From NCBI GenBank assembly GCA_001632425.1, contig KV425654.1:36416-87921 (forward strand): a DNA stretch of 51,506 nt. Direction: 5' to 3'. Below are positions 22,520-33,590 of the stretch, piece by piece. Every line of letters starts with the position of its first letter. The first letter of the stretch is position 1. The notes under the pieces are model-generated. The model had not been told where the DNA came from. It did no database searches and saw nothing but the letters and a program-made list of their open reading frames with translations. Made by a program: the position numbers and the translations under genes. The DNA is from Neolentinus lepideus HHB14362 ss-1. Taxonomy: Eukaryota; Basidiomycota; Agaricomycetes; Gloeophyllales; Gloeophyllaceae.

Positions 22520-24239
22520 CTAATACTCCAGCACGTACACCTCCCCATTAAACAGCCCCACCCCCACGCGCCCGCGCGCCTCGTCGAACGCGAGCGCGCG
22601 CACGGCGTTGGGGCGGAAGGGCAGGTTCGGGTACGCGCCGAGGAGCGTCGCGACGGTCGCATCCCCACCTGAAAACGCGTTCCCACCTGAAAACGCATCC
22701 CCACCTGAAAACGCATCCCCGGCACAAGGAAATGCGGCACGCACGACGCGCACCTCCTCGGTCTCGACGTTGCGCTGCAGCCACAGCGCGCGGCGCCCCG
22801 CGGGCCCGAGGCGCGGGAGGTCGACCATCTGGNNNNNNNNNNNNNNNNNNNNNNNNNNNNNNNNNNNNNNNNNNNNNNNNNNNNNNNNNNNNNNNNNNNN
22901 NNNNNNNNNNNNNNNNNNNNNNNNNNNNNNNNNNNNNNNNNNNNNNNNNNNNNNNNNNNNNNNNNNNNNNNNNNNNNNNNNNNNNNNNNNNNNNNNNNNN
23001 NNNNNNNNNNNNNNNNNNNNNNNNNNNNNNNNNNNNNNNNNNNNNNNNNNNNNNNNNNNNNNNNNNNNNNNNNNNNNNNNNNNNNNNNNNNNNNNNNNNN
23101 NNNNNNNNNNNNNNNNNNNNNNNNNNNNNNNNNNNNNNNNNNNNNNNNNNNNNNNNNNNNNNNNNNNGGCGCGGACGAGGAGGGTGTCCTCGAGTGCGCC
23201 GATGATGACGAGCTGGGCTGGGTAGAGCGCGATGTGGACTCGCTCGAGGGTCTGGATGCGAGTGTTAGGCAGAGGATGACACCAGGAGGAGATCTGACCT
23301 CTTTGAATGATATACGCACTAGGCGCTGCACGCCGTTTTGGATATTCAGCAGGAGGATGTGGTCTGTTCGACCTGGTGCGTCGTATAGGTTTACGAGAGT
23401 GGAGACGACGACGTCTCCGTAGGACAGCACTTGGTAGAACATTCCGTGGCATATGGCCGGTCTCTTTATGTGATGCAGTAGAGTGATCTTGCCGCTCGAA
23501 TCGGGGGTGATTGTTGACTTTTGGTGTACGTGCACAGTGTCAAGGTCAGGCAGGGACGAAAGAGCGACTCTGTAAACCTGAAGAAGTCTGTAGCGAGGGA
23601 TTAATAGCGAGTGAGAGGAAATGCGGGAGATGCGCACTCTTCGCCGCTGGTTGTGACGGTGAGAGCTAGCACGGCATGCGGATGTCCACCGGCCTCATGC
23701 AGCACCACTGAAAACCGCCTATAGTACCCCGGCCCCTCGAATGCGGCTGCTCTGTAGGGCTCCCCGTCGAGCGGCACGGCCCAGAAAGTGAAGCTTGTGC
23801 TCTGCCGTCCGCGCGGGCGGTTGCGCTGAGCGGTGACCAGCCACTGCGCGCCAGGAATCCAGCGTATCTCATCGATACTCGTCCCTGCGATGGCGGTCAA
23901 GACGGGGGTGAAGCGGCGGATGGCAGGGTCGGGGTTGGACCAGTTGGCGTCGAGGCGGAGGGCGGCGGTGCAGAGCAGCTGGAGCTCGGACGCTGGGAGG
24001 GCGCAGATGGCGGTGTCCGGGGGGAGCGGCAGGGGGAGGGACAGGGACAAGGCGAGCTGGTGCCATAAGTAGTCGCTCGACGTCAGGCTGTACAGCGCGC
24101 GACATGTCTGTAAAAGGGTGAGCGGGGGCCGACGTGGGCAACGGTGGCTTGCCTGCTTGAGCGAGAGGACCTCGGGGATCGACAGGCGCACAAGGATGTC
24201 GAGGAGGATGTCGTCGGGCAGCTGCGCGAGCGAGGCCAT
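22520..24239 (-). CDS. F-box protein with beta-strand-rich C-terminal region (interrupted by assembly gap)
   Basis: The F-box is at the N-terminus: LPDDILLDILVRLSIPEVLSLKQ, then TCRALYSL and SDYLWHQL after a 45-nt intron with a GC-AG border. It would recruit Skp1 in an SCF ligase. The rest (EIRWIPGAQWLVTAQRN, VYRVALSSLPDLDTVHVH, ALYPAQLVIIGALEDTLLVR, NAVRALAFDEARGRVGVGLF, then GEVYVLEY and stop) suggests WD- or propeller-like repeats that bind a substrate. Start is ATG at 24,239 (MASLAQLPDD). The gap at 22,833-23,167 hides perhaps 110 residues. Near the C-terminus an 18-nt unit encoding GDAFSG is repeated three to four times; the partial copy at 19.1 kb lacks it. The target is unknown. Confidence 0.82.
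22664..22735 (-). repeat. In-frame 18-bp coding minisatellite in the F-box gene
   Basis: CCCACCTGAAAACGCRTC-type units repeat, encoding GDAFSG-like peptides. The repeat is absent from the duplicate fragment at 19.1 kb, so it expanded after that duplication or was lost in the fragment. Confidence 0.85.
22833..23167. other. Assembly gap (335 N)
   Basis: A run of N inside the F-box gene. Open frames drawn through it are meaningless. The fragment at 19,258-19,480 probably represents part of the missing sequence. Confidence 0.99.
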
Positions 24240-25042
24240 GTCAGGCGAGCGGTGCGACGCCAGCAGACTTGCCAAGCACGCTCATCAGATAAGATCAAAG
24301 ATAAGATCGAAAGATAAGATTAGATAATCTCCGTCTTCATGTTGGCTGTCGAACAGTCCAAAGAGGCTGTTCAAAGTACAACTTACCTAATCATACATGC
24401 AGTCTATGTACTTACCCTTGACGAGCGAACGGTGCAAAGTCAACTATCCCAGACGATCCACCATCCATTATTGGATATCCTTGAACGCAGCCGCGGTGGG
24501 GGGCGGGGGCCGTACCATCGCCACCATGGGCTGGACACCTGAACATATGTCAGATGGCGGCCGCTCTGTAGTCGAGATAGGTAAGCAATATCGCAGAAGT
24601 TGTAGGCCCCAGGATCTGAGCCACTACTCCGTACACAGCGATACAGTCGCCAGAAATCGACCTTACGCACAATTGTCCATTTGTGTCTACGCAGATGGTG
24701 TCTCAGAATGACCACCGTCCCACGCTGAACGTTGACATATGCTTTCCGCAAGGCAGAGAAAATATTCCCGCCATGGTAAGCTGTCTTCTCGTCCCAGTTT
24801 TATGCACAGAGAAGAACAAAATAATGATCATGGCGTGCACCCGTCCGAGTCGAGCGCAGGAAATACATTCGCGTTATTATCGGAAACAATACAGCATCCA
24901 CGTCACGACCCTCGTCAGATCCTTGCACCTTGGCAAGCTTCGGCAATGGTTGGCTCAGTAAAGTCCACGCGTGCAAAAATGGCTATAAAGGAGACGGCGC
25001 ATTTGGGTAATGATCAGAGGCAGCATTCCACCAGTCGTCGAG
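24240..25042. other. Intergenic, with a diverged copy of 27,550-28,200
   Basis: Positions about 24,345-24,900 align in order with about 27,550-28,200 (shared blocks GCAGAAGTTGTAGG, AGGATCTGAGCCA, GTAAGCTGTCTTCTCGTC, AAGAACAAAATAATGA, GAGCGCAGGAAATACA). There is no coherent gene in this copy. The AKR-C promoter with TATAAA at 24,984-24,989 is at the right end. Confidence 0.6.
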
Positions 25043-26236
25043 ATGTCCCTTCCTACGCGCAAGATGGGCAACAGCACTGCGACCGCCATTGGTTACGGAT
25101 CCCTGGGTATTACGGCCAAGCCGACTCCGATGAAGGTAAGAAAATGACCTATCACTGGCGACGGTATTGGCTCATACGTTCCGTGTCTGTTAGTTCCTTG
25201 ACACTCTGTATGAGAGCGAGTGCACGAACTGGGACAATCGATCTGGCACCCCCGACGAGTGTTTCTTATGGTGCGTGCTGGACGGGTAAACGGGAGGAGA
25301 TATTCCTCGCGACCAAGGGCGGCCTGCATCCATCACAGCCTAATCGTCTCGTCAGTGGCGAGCCCGAGTACATCAAGGAGTGCATCAAGACTTCCTTGAA
25401 GACGCTCTAGACAGATGATATCGATCTCTACTACCTTCGCCGGTGCGTCTCATTTTTAATTACCGTTCATCGAAACTTACCAGCCGCACTAGAGCTGATC
25501 CGACGGCGCCACAGTCCGAGTAATGGCAGAGTTTGTCAAGGCAGGCAAAGTGAAATATCTTGGCCTCTCAGGAATCTCTGCAGAAACCCTACGACGTGCA
25601 CACGCCATCCATCCAATCTCCGCCATCCAGACCGAGTACTCGCCCTTCACCCTCGACAGAGAGGATGAAAAAATCGGCTTCCTTAAACCCGCGCGCGAAC
25701 TGGGTGTTACTATAGTCACGTACACTCCCCTTGGCAGAGGGTTGCTGACCGCAAGATATGTGACTTTCGTGTTCTTGCGCCCACATATTCGGTGCACAGA
25801 CTTGAGATCGCCCAACGATTTCGAGGAAGGCGATATCAGAAGAAACGTTCCTCGCTACTCCAAGGAGAACTTTCCGAACATCCTCAAGATTACTGATGGT
25901 CTAAAGGCCATCGGAGAACGGCACGGCGCGACGGCTGGACAAGTTTCTCTCGCGTGGCTGCTCGCGCAAGGTGACGATATCATTTTGATACCTGGTACCA
26001 AGTCCGTCAAGGTAAGTGGGTGTGGAAGGCGCCACCGATTATTCGTCGCTGAAGACTTGATTCTGCGATAGTATTTGAAGGAGAACCTGGGTGCTGCCTC
26101 GGTTAAACTGAGCCAGGATGAAGTCAGCGAAGTATGCGCCATCGCGGAGAAGGCGGATGCTGCACAGGGACTGAGATACCCAGCTAGTCTGGCAGCTGCC
26201 CTGTTTGTTGACACTCCTCCTTTGACAAAGCTTTAA
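25043..26236 (+). pseudogene. Aldo/keto reductase C, decayed
   Basis: It aligns along its length to AKR-B. Lesions: a 13-bp deletion in exon 1 (after GYGSLGI) shifts frame. A deletion in exon 2 and intron 2 removes the ANIYG segment with the catalytic Tyr and the splice donor. TAG at 25,408-25,410 replaces a Gln codon. The catalytic His of YYLHR is Arg (YYLRR). A further deletion removes the start of exon 4 (VPIEVT). Exons 4 (remainder), 5 and 6 still read well ([24 protein letters not shown], then TPPLTKL and stop). Without the Tyr and His it could not be an active AKR even if expressed. The promoter block with the TATA box is retained. Confidence 0.9.
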
Positions 26237-28400
26237 GAGTCAAAGTCACGGTGACTTTCTTTCGACTCGGGATATATCTTTCTGGGGAGAGTGTTTCTTG
26301 AGACCAAGCTTTACAAGAATTATTTGTATGCGCACTGCAAATTTGTCCCTCCCTCATTTATGTCGTAGTAAATGATGATGAAATCTGAGGGTGAATGCAA
26401 TTCTGAAGAAGACACATCAGCATGGTTCTAACCGAAAGTCCAGATTTAGAAATCATACGGCCTGGTCTTACTGGACGCTTTTTACTGAAGATTTGCAATC
26501 AAGCACTACTACAAATGGTTCTTGCGGAGCCTTGAGGAAAAAGTCAACGCTTATGCCTGCCTATCTCCCACAATCGAAAGGTTATCCACGCCTTTCACGA
26601 TCAGCCAGATCACCGTTGTATGCAATGCAACACGACTCCTGATATATTATCTACGGCCGTGGCTTCCTCAGATACGGCATACATCTTGACTGGTCACCAG
26701 ACCTTCCACTATATAGTCTATCACCTAAGAGATTGGGTAATCTAGCGAGTGCTTACCTAAAAACGAATGGTTCCTAGCTCGTAGCGCGCCGTAGAGACTT
26801 GAGTAGCCGTAGCAACACTTAAGCCAATGTCAATAGAATGACCTTGGCAATATTATAAATACAGTATTTCTAGCTAGCAAGCTACTTGAGGTTGGTTTCA
26901 GAGTATAAGATCGATTGAATGCAGCGCCGAACAACGCGTCCTATATACCTGGGATCAGGCATATACCGAATAGCTACTTACTAAATCAACCGAACCATAT
27001 TGACTCGAAGCAAATCAACTCCAACATCCGAGACACGTCCAATCATGCGATACATCACCTTCTACTGGCTGTAATACACCTTCGAGACCCGCCACCCAAA
27101 CCACGTGGTATTTTCCCGATCCGGAAGGACCACTTCCTTAATAGGTCTGGTGTGACTACACCCGCAGCAATAAGACTTAATATAGTCTAGACAAAAATGC
27201 ATGAACAGCGGGCGCTCGAGATTGAACTTGGCAACTGAGATGAAGACTTTGAGAATACAAGCATCTCGGAGTGAGATGTCTGGAAATGGGAGAATGGTAC
27301 CTTCGAAGGCCCTAGTAAGGTTAATGTGAGACGCTGCAGGGCGGATTTTCCCCACATATATACCCTTGACACGCTCGAAAATCGTGCAAGGCCGGCCCAA
27401 GGTGCGTTGCAGCGCGTATGAGAACTGAAGCACGACACACAGCAAATCGTGTAGACTCGTCTTCAATATACAGTGCTAGTACGCGTAGGTCCGAAAAGCG
27501 GCGAGGCCCATGTGAGGAAGGGCGAGCGAAGGGATGCATATCTTGGTTGTCCAATCGTGCCAAACACAGTTCAAGGAAGCTGTTCGAAGTACGAACCTAA
27601 TCGTACATTCAGTCTAGTTACCTTTGAGATAATCGTATCTTGGTTGAGGAGCGACCAGTGCGAAGTCCACTATCCCAGCCGGCATCCATTGGATCATGAT
27701 GGATATCCGGGAATGGAGCAGCCGCAGGGAGGTAGGGGCAGTTATAGTCCATCGTATACCTCGGAGATCCGGATGGGTGCCATCGAGATAAAATGACGCC
27801 ATGGGCCAGATACCTGAACATCAGATAGGCACCGCTCTGTAGTTGAGATGGCTAATCCTGCAGAAGTTGTAGGTCCTAGGATCTGAGCCATCGTTTCAGC
27901 AACGTATGTATACGCAGCGATTGTGATGAAATCGACAAGCATGATTGTGTCTATGTAGACGGTGAGAACGATCGAGGCTATTTTCATCGTCCTGCGCTGA
28001 CAGCATATCGATCTCTGTCGACAAATTCCCTCTATGGCACAAGTTCAGAATTTTTATGCGGGATAACGTACCTGCACCGCGTGATAGTCAGTAAGCTGTC
28101 TTCTCGTCTGAGTTTCCTGGACACAGAAGAACAAAATAATGACGCCGTGCACTTGTGCAAGACGTCGAGCGCAGGAAATACACGCACCGTGATCCGCGAA
28201 AGCACAAGGTCCAATTCCAGTCCGAGGGATGTTTTGCCTCGGTACGGCATCAACGCCACGAAGATCTCTGCTCAACTCCGGTACGTTCGCGTACCGAGAC
28301 CGAGCAGATCTCACAGATGTAGCTGTATGACAGCGATGCACACCGAGCAACTTGGTACGGACTGCCGCCGGGCCATCTGCAATGGGACTAGATAATCAGA
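26237..28400. other. Gene-poor region
   Basis: The first 170 bp are the AKR 3' flank. About 27,550-28,200 is the diverged partner of 24,345-24,900. On the minus strand at about 27,987-27,860 a frame, MKIASIVLTVYIDTIMLVDF then TIAAYTYVAETMAQILG, is hydrophobic and could be one membrane segment of a dead gene. The minus frame 27,062-27,466 shows no recognisable motif. No gene is called. Confidence 0.5.
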
Positions 28401-30311
28401 AAAGATCGTACACGTAATAAAAGCTTCATGAACGCGGAGAAAGTTCTGAGAATAATGCAGAGCAGCAAAGAGGTGACTCGTCGGAGTCGAGCTCATCAAA
28501 TCTTTGAAAGGCTGAGCTAAATGCAATGACGCGATTTCTGCCGGCGGGCACGGGACCGGGAGGGAAGTTCGAAACAGCTAGACGGAACGCAAATAAGGGG
28601 GTAGACAAAGGATATTCGTACCGCACCCCGGTAGATAAGTTTTCCTGTTGCTCGTGCGTTGAAAACATCGGTGTCCAGCAGATATCTCGAAACATCGTCG
28701 AGGAAAAGAGGTAAGGAAACTTACGACAATGTAAAGCCGAGCTTAGGGCGGACTTTCAGAATATTTTAGAGGCGGGTCGGTACCGGGGAGCGAATAGATG
28801 TTAGTAGGTGAGACCTCGTCAGCCAATGTTCCAGTAAATCGAAGGAAGGAAGGAAGGAGACGCATACGCATGACATCGTGCGAAATCAGTGGTCCTTCCC
28901 GGTAGGCCGAACCACTTGTATGTCGTTCACCGGTAGATTTAGGTAGCCCAGACCACATTATACTACCACCACGAGGACGTATCGTCGAGAAGTGATCGAT
29001 TAGCGATATGTGCTTTGTGTCTACCACCTGGATCGTTATGAAATGCTGTACAGCAGGTTCGATGTGATTTGAAAGAGTGAAAGAAAACGTACCACTTTTG
29101 GGTGGTCGCTCCGGAAGGAACCGAAGTCAGTGGTTGCTTTGAGCGCTTGCAGAACTCACACTGTGTCATCGAGTTCCCTCAAATATGTCTGTTATGGATG
29201 ATCGAAGATGAATGATTCAAGACATTCCACGCACCGTGGGGTAAGTTTCAGACCAGACGAGGTGGCCGCATGCGAGCATGCGACTGCATCACATTCCCAG
29301 TGTTTCGGCGCTTGCGTCTACCACACCAGACGCCTAAAAGTATCTCTGGCATATCCATGGAACGTGAACGAACGCGCAGAACTATCGGCGGAAGACCAGT
29401 ATAGGTTGTTCACAGGTTCCACATCTTTCCATACGTGCACTGGTGACATTTTCCCGCAGTATTTATCGACCACGCGAAAACCGATTGATACATCGTGAAA
29501 GATACAACTGAGAAAGGAGGTTCGAGCACGATCTGGAGTTGAGCAGCATCGAACAGCTGCCACTTCGTGCAGCCATCGGCATGGCGCGTGCGGCAGGAAA
29601 AGTGAGCAATGATGTTGAGACAGCAGGACTGGCACGACGATGCTTACGAGTCGTTGAGTGTGAAGCAAGGCGGCGGACGGACATAAACATCCACAGGCGA
29701 ACGCATGGGCGTACATGGCGGCCCCCGTATGACCCGTGTAGACGTCGAATATGCTGAGTTCGAATAAGTCATTTTCACAGATCTATAGAAGCTGACATCC
29801 AATAATGGCCTCAACTCCTGGGTCTCCGTGATCGTTCCCGCAATATGGTCGAAAACGGTATCGTCGTGAGCCGGTACCGAGATGTTGAGGAATGAGATGA
29901 ATGCGTGCGGTTGAAGTCACGCGCCGTCGTCTGCTTGGTCTGGTCATGTTGTTTTGGCAACGCCCGTGCGATCAATTCTGGTTGCTCAGCTCATCGCTCC
30001 ACTTATAGCTCTAAGATAGTTTACTAGTACCTGTGACACAACGTATAGAGCTCAGTTGCAGTAAGACGCATACCATTGTCGTAGCTGAAGTCTACTAGGA
30101 AGTGCGCATGCGAATAGCATGAATGCACCCATTGATGAAACATCATGATGGACATTAATGCTTTTCGTTTGCTGACTTCCCGATGCTGCGGTTCTCCTCC
30201 ATTAATATTTTGATCACGAGTCGTTATCTGTGACATTCTGACCTTCTGCTCACACTCCGTGTAGGCCATTGGATCCTGCAGAAGAAGAGAACCCATCGCA
30301 TACACATGCAA
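28400..30311 (-). other. Possible unidentified multi-exon coding region
   Basis: Several minus-strand frames look coding-like and could be joined by introns. One is at about 30,311-30,030 (EVSKRKALMSIMMFHQWV, MRLTATELYTLCHR). The next is about 29,900-29,660 (FLNISVPAHDDTVFDHIAG, ELRPLLDVSFYRSVKM). A strong acceptor (CCTCCTTTCTCAG) leads into CIFHDVSIGFRVVDKYCGKM and NNLYWSSADSSARSFTFHGY, with a stop near 29,318. Further frames at 29,027-28,743 and 28,695-28,426 (FAFRLAVSNFPPGPVPAG) may belong to it or to another relic. I cannot name a family. It could be a real gene, a relic or chance. Confidence 0.3.
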
Positions 30312-30490
30312 CAGATATCCAAAACTTTATTCAGAGCTAACAATAGTTATCGCACGCTACAGCTGTTCTGGATCCCAAATCGATCCATGGCTCTTCTCCT
30401 GTGCAAGAAGAACAAGAACGCATGGCAAGGTGCAAATATGAAGTAATTCCTTCCTCGGATTGCCTCCGCTGGTACGCGCACTGCGTCATC

Positions 30491-30496
30491 TATAAA
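30491..30496 (+). promoter_or_regulatory. TATA box of the G1 peptidase gene
   Basis: TATAAA 89 bp upstream of the ATG at 30,585. Confidence 0.5.
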
Positions 30497-30584
30497 GGGG
30501 GCGCTGACCATATCACTATCTCCAGGTTTCCGTAGCCTTGCCACACTCGAGTCGCCAGAGCCCCTCGCCTGCGTTTTAGTGACC

Positions 30585-31491
30585 ATGTTCGCCCTCGCCC
30601 TCCTCAGCTACGCGCTCCTGGCCACCAGCGCACTCGCACGGCCCTCTGGTCTTGCCGGCCGCCTTGCTCGTCGTGCCGCTGGCACTCATCTCTCGCGTCC
30701 CATCCAGAAGGTTGACGCCCCCGAGAACTTGGCAACCAACGTCTCCCACGTCGAGTACAGCTCCAACTGGGCTGGCGCCGTCTACGATTCTTACCCCTCC
30801 GTTAGTCGTGACTTTCTAGTTGTACGAGAGGCTTACACTCACATTAAAACTTCATCTGCAGGGGTCCTTCACGTCTGTCACGGGGACCTTCGTAGTTCCC
30901 ACCCCCAAGACGCCCAGCGGTGGCTCTGGCAGTTATTCTGCCTCTGCTTGGGTCGGTATTGATGGTGACACCTGCGACACTGCTATTTTGCAGACCGGTG
31001 TCGACTTCACCGTCGATGGCGGAAGCACTTCCTATGACGGTACGTCGTCTCGTTCTCGTAGCTCGGCTCTAGCTAATGTCTGCGTTTGTACAGCTTGGTA
31101 CGAATGGTACCCCGACTACGCCTACGACTTCTCCGGCATCTCCATCAGTGCGGGTAACACCATCAAGGTGACCGTCACGGCATCCAGCACCACTTCGGGT
31201 ACCGCGGTCATCGAGAATGTATCGACGGGTCAGACCGTCAGCAAGTCGATCACCTCCTCGTCCGCGCTCTGTGAGGAGAACGCGGAATGGATTGTCGAGG
31301 ACTATGAGGAAAACGGCTCCCTTGTTCCCCTGGCTAACTTCGGCACCGTCACTTTCACCAGCGCCTCAGCTAGCACCACCTCTGGCTCCGTCGGGCCCTC
31401 CGGTGCCACTCTCATCGACATCGAGCAGAATAACAACGTCTTGACTTCTGCCTCGACCTCTTCCAGTTCCGTTACGGTTGAGTACGTCTGA
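30585..31491 (+). CDS. Secreted G1-family glutamic peptidase (eqolisin)
   Basis: Three exons, 30,585-30,800, 30,862-31,039 and 31,094-31,491, give 263 residues. The N-terminus MFALALLSYALLATSALARP is a signal peptide, followed by a short basic propeptide (LAGRLARRA). The mature domain begins near VEYSSNWAGAVYDS, typical of scytalidoglutamic peptidase relatives. The catalytic Gln is Q116 in DTAILQTGVDF and the catalytic Glu is E196 in ENAEWIVEDY. The end reads VPLANFGTVTF and a Ser/Thr-rich tail. It should be an acid endopeptidase outside the cell. Length is normal for the family and there is no lesion. Confidence 0.95.
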
Positions 31492-32129
31492 GAGGTCATA
31501 TGTAGAGGGTCTATGTGGATTCGGATATCAGAGGAGACAAGGCCTAAAGCTGCTAAATTTGAGACACAGGAATATGTCTTTTCTTACGACTAGCATCCAC
31601 TTCCTGTTGTGGGGACGGCGCGTTTTTTTTTTCGGTTGATACTGGGTAAAGAATGGATCCCAACTAACGCTCATGATATCACTTACGTGAAGTTTGACCG
31701 TTGCAACTGAGTGGACATTGGACGGAGATAAAATGGTCCGATATCTGCCCGACCTCGAGCAAGGGATCCCGCTCCTTCATTTGATCCGCGTGTCCTCTTT
31801 TCCTAGAGATCGCCCGACTATGCATCTATGTAGTGAGCATGACAGCGTGAGTAAGCTCATATTCGACATGGTGCAGTTATATGACTGCCTGCGAACAAGG
31901 CGACAATAAACAGTGCTTCTGACAAGGGGTGACAGGTTCGACAATTCTGGAAAGGAAAATGATATTAGTGTAAAAACAAGGATATTGGAAAGGGGGAGGG
32001 GGTTACTGAGTCTCGGAGTATGTGACATATTGTGGCTATGTATCCGGAAATAAATTCCTGACTGGCTTCTGACCGAAAATATGCAAACAGCCATGTCCGT
32101 CCACCACAAGAACCGAGTATGCATTTGGA
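31492..32129. other. Convergent 3' region between peptidase and dsRBD member 3
   Basis: It holds the two 3' UTRs. A run of T at 31,624-31,632 is present. No gene. Confidence 0.6.
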
Positions 32130-33590
32130 CTATGTCCTGAATGCCACAGCAACGGGAATAATGGCCAGAGGGATTCCAATCGAGCTGCTGATATAGGCTA
32201 TGTCGCAGGAAAAATCGAGTTAAACACGCCACTGCGAGAATCGAGCGAGTCAGTAACTCACCAGCTATAGTAAAGCCAGTAGCATAGTCGTCGAAAGTCC
32301 GCGAATACACCAGTGCAAACACGGTGATCGAGAGGATTCCAATTACATAGGCGATGACCAAAGGCAGGATTTGCCAACTTTCTACCAATTCGAGACCGCA
32401 TTTGGGGTCGCAGGTCGTACTGAGTGATACAAGGAGATTTTTGAGAACGTAGCTCCCCTTGTAAGGCACAGGATTCGCCATGCCCTCGGGAACACTATAT
32501 CCTTCCATGCTCTGAACGCGTTTGCATCCGCATAGTTCTGTATAATACTGCATACAAGAGCGGTAAGTTCGTCAAGAACATGGACGGATTAGTGCTGGAT
32601 ACCTCCACTTGCCACACTATCCTGAGGTTACAGGAGAAGTGTATCACAATGCATTTGCGAGAAACATTAAATCCAAGTGAATGAAGTGTGAGCATAGGGC
32701 TCACCTTAGCTTCTTTGCGGAAAGCCACCTTCGTACAGCACTACGCATGTCCCGGTAGACCATGTTCAAGTGCTCCAAAACGTCAGCATCATCCCATTCG
32801 TCACGAATTTCCATATCACTCTTGTAAATATGCGTGGGTGCTAGGAAGATCCTAAGACGATGAGTTGCTCTGCGCAATGAGGAAGGGTCTGTTGGTGGTG
32901 ATGGCGGCGTAACCGAGGACAACGAAGGGGAGCTCGAATTGGGGTTTCTGTAAGTTGGTGGAGGATATGAATGGACAACATCCAGCTCAGTCTCCTCACG
33001 GGGCGTTGAGTAAGAGGTCTCTGATCCGTCTGGTGATTGTGGCAAGTCTGCGGCTTCTCCCTGCAAGGGGACGGCGCTCTCTGGCACAGGAACAGACCTT
33101 GTCGTATGATGGAAAGTTTCCTCTTCATCGAATGGGGGCACGATAAAAGGTACAGACGCTTCTTCAGAAGGCCTGTAGGGCCGAGGTTTTCGAGGGCCTC
33201 GACGTCTCAATCCTTGACCTGCCGAGCCCTCGATGGCAGAGTGGTGAGCTCTATTCTCTTGTGGTTCTTGCACGATGCTTGGACCCACTGCTGGACCGAT
33301 CTCCATATTTCCGTTAGCTAATATCGAGAGCGTTTTCTGGGAAGCGTTCTCTATCGCCGCTTTCCGAGATGACCCTACACCTTGGCCAAACACATCACCA
33401 TTGACTGATGACCAGTACGTTAATTGTATATGCCGCGTTAAGGGGTAGAGGAAGACTTACGCTTGGCTATAGCGGTCCACACTGGGTCATGCCGCGGTCC
33501 AGTAGAGGCAACCTCCCAAGTCAATGCATTGAGAGCGCCGCGCGACACCAGGTAATTGTTCAGTCTAAGTCTACTGTCGGTGCGATCCAT
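32130..33590 (-). CDS. dsRNA-binding-domain protein with two C-terminal membrane segments (member 3)
   Basis: Five exons keep frame for 400 residues: 33,590-33,461; 33,404-32,705; 32,621-32,603 (19 nt); 32,547-32,262; 32,197-32,130. The dsRBD is the clearest in the window: RLNNYLVSRG, LTWEVASTGPRHDPVWTAIA, then GDVFGQGVGSSRKAAIENAS (residues about 8-75). A long Pro/Ser-rich linker follows. Then come the DEWDDADVLEHLNMVYRDM and RRWLSAKKLR block, the micro-exon IVWQVE, and CGLELVESW. Hydrophobic segments are ILPLVIAYVIGILSITVFAL and SSIGIPLAIIPVAVAF. It shares exon phases with members 1 and 2 but lacks the linker intron. Likely topology is dsRBD and linker in the cytosol with a C-terminal membrane hairpin. 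The role is unknown; dsRNA sensing or RNA transport at a membrane are guesses. Confidence 0.82.
32603..32621 (-). other. 19-nt micro-exon of member 3
   Basis: Flanked by CTCAG and GTATCC on the minus strand, with the same length and phase as in members 1 and 2, though the encoded residues differ (IVWQVE). Confidence 0.75.

Noticed and set aside
22471..23637. Long open frames (up to 388 codons) on both strands across 22,471-23,637
   Set aside because: They run through 335 N and are created by the gap. Only the flanking F-box exons are real.
27062..27466. 134-residue minus-strand frame
   Set aside because: No recognisable motif. Composition and lack of neighbouring exons do not support a gene.
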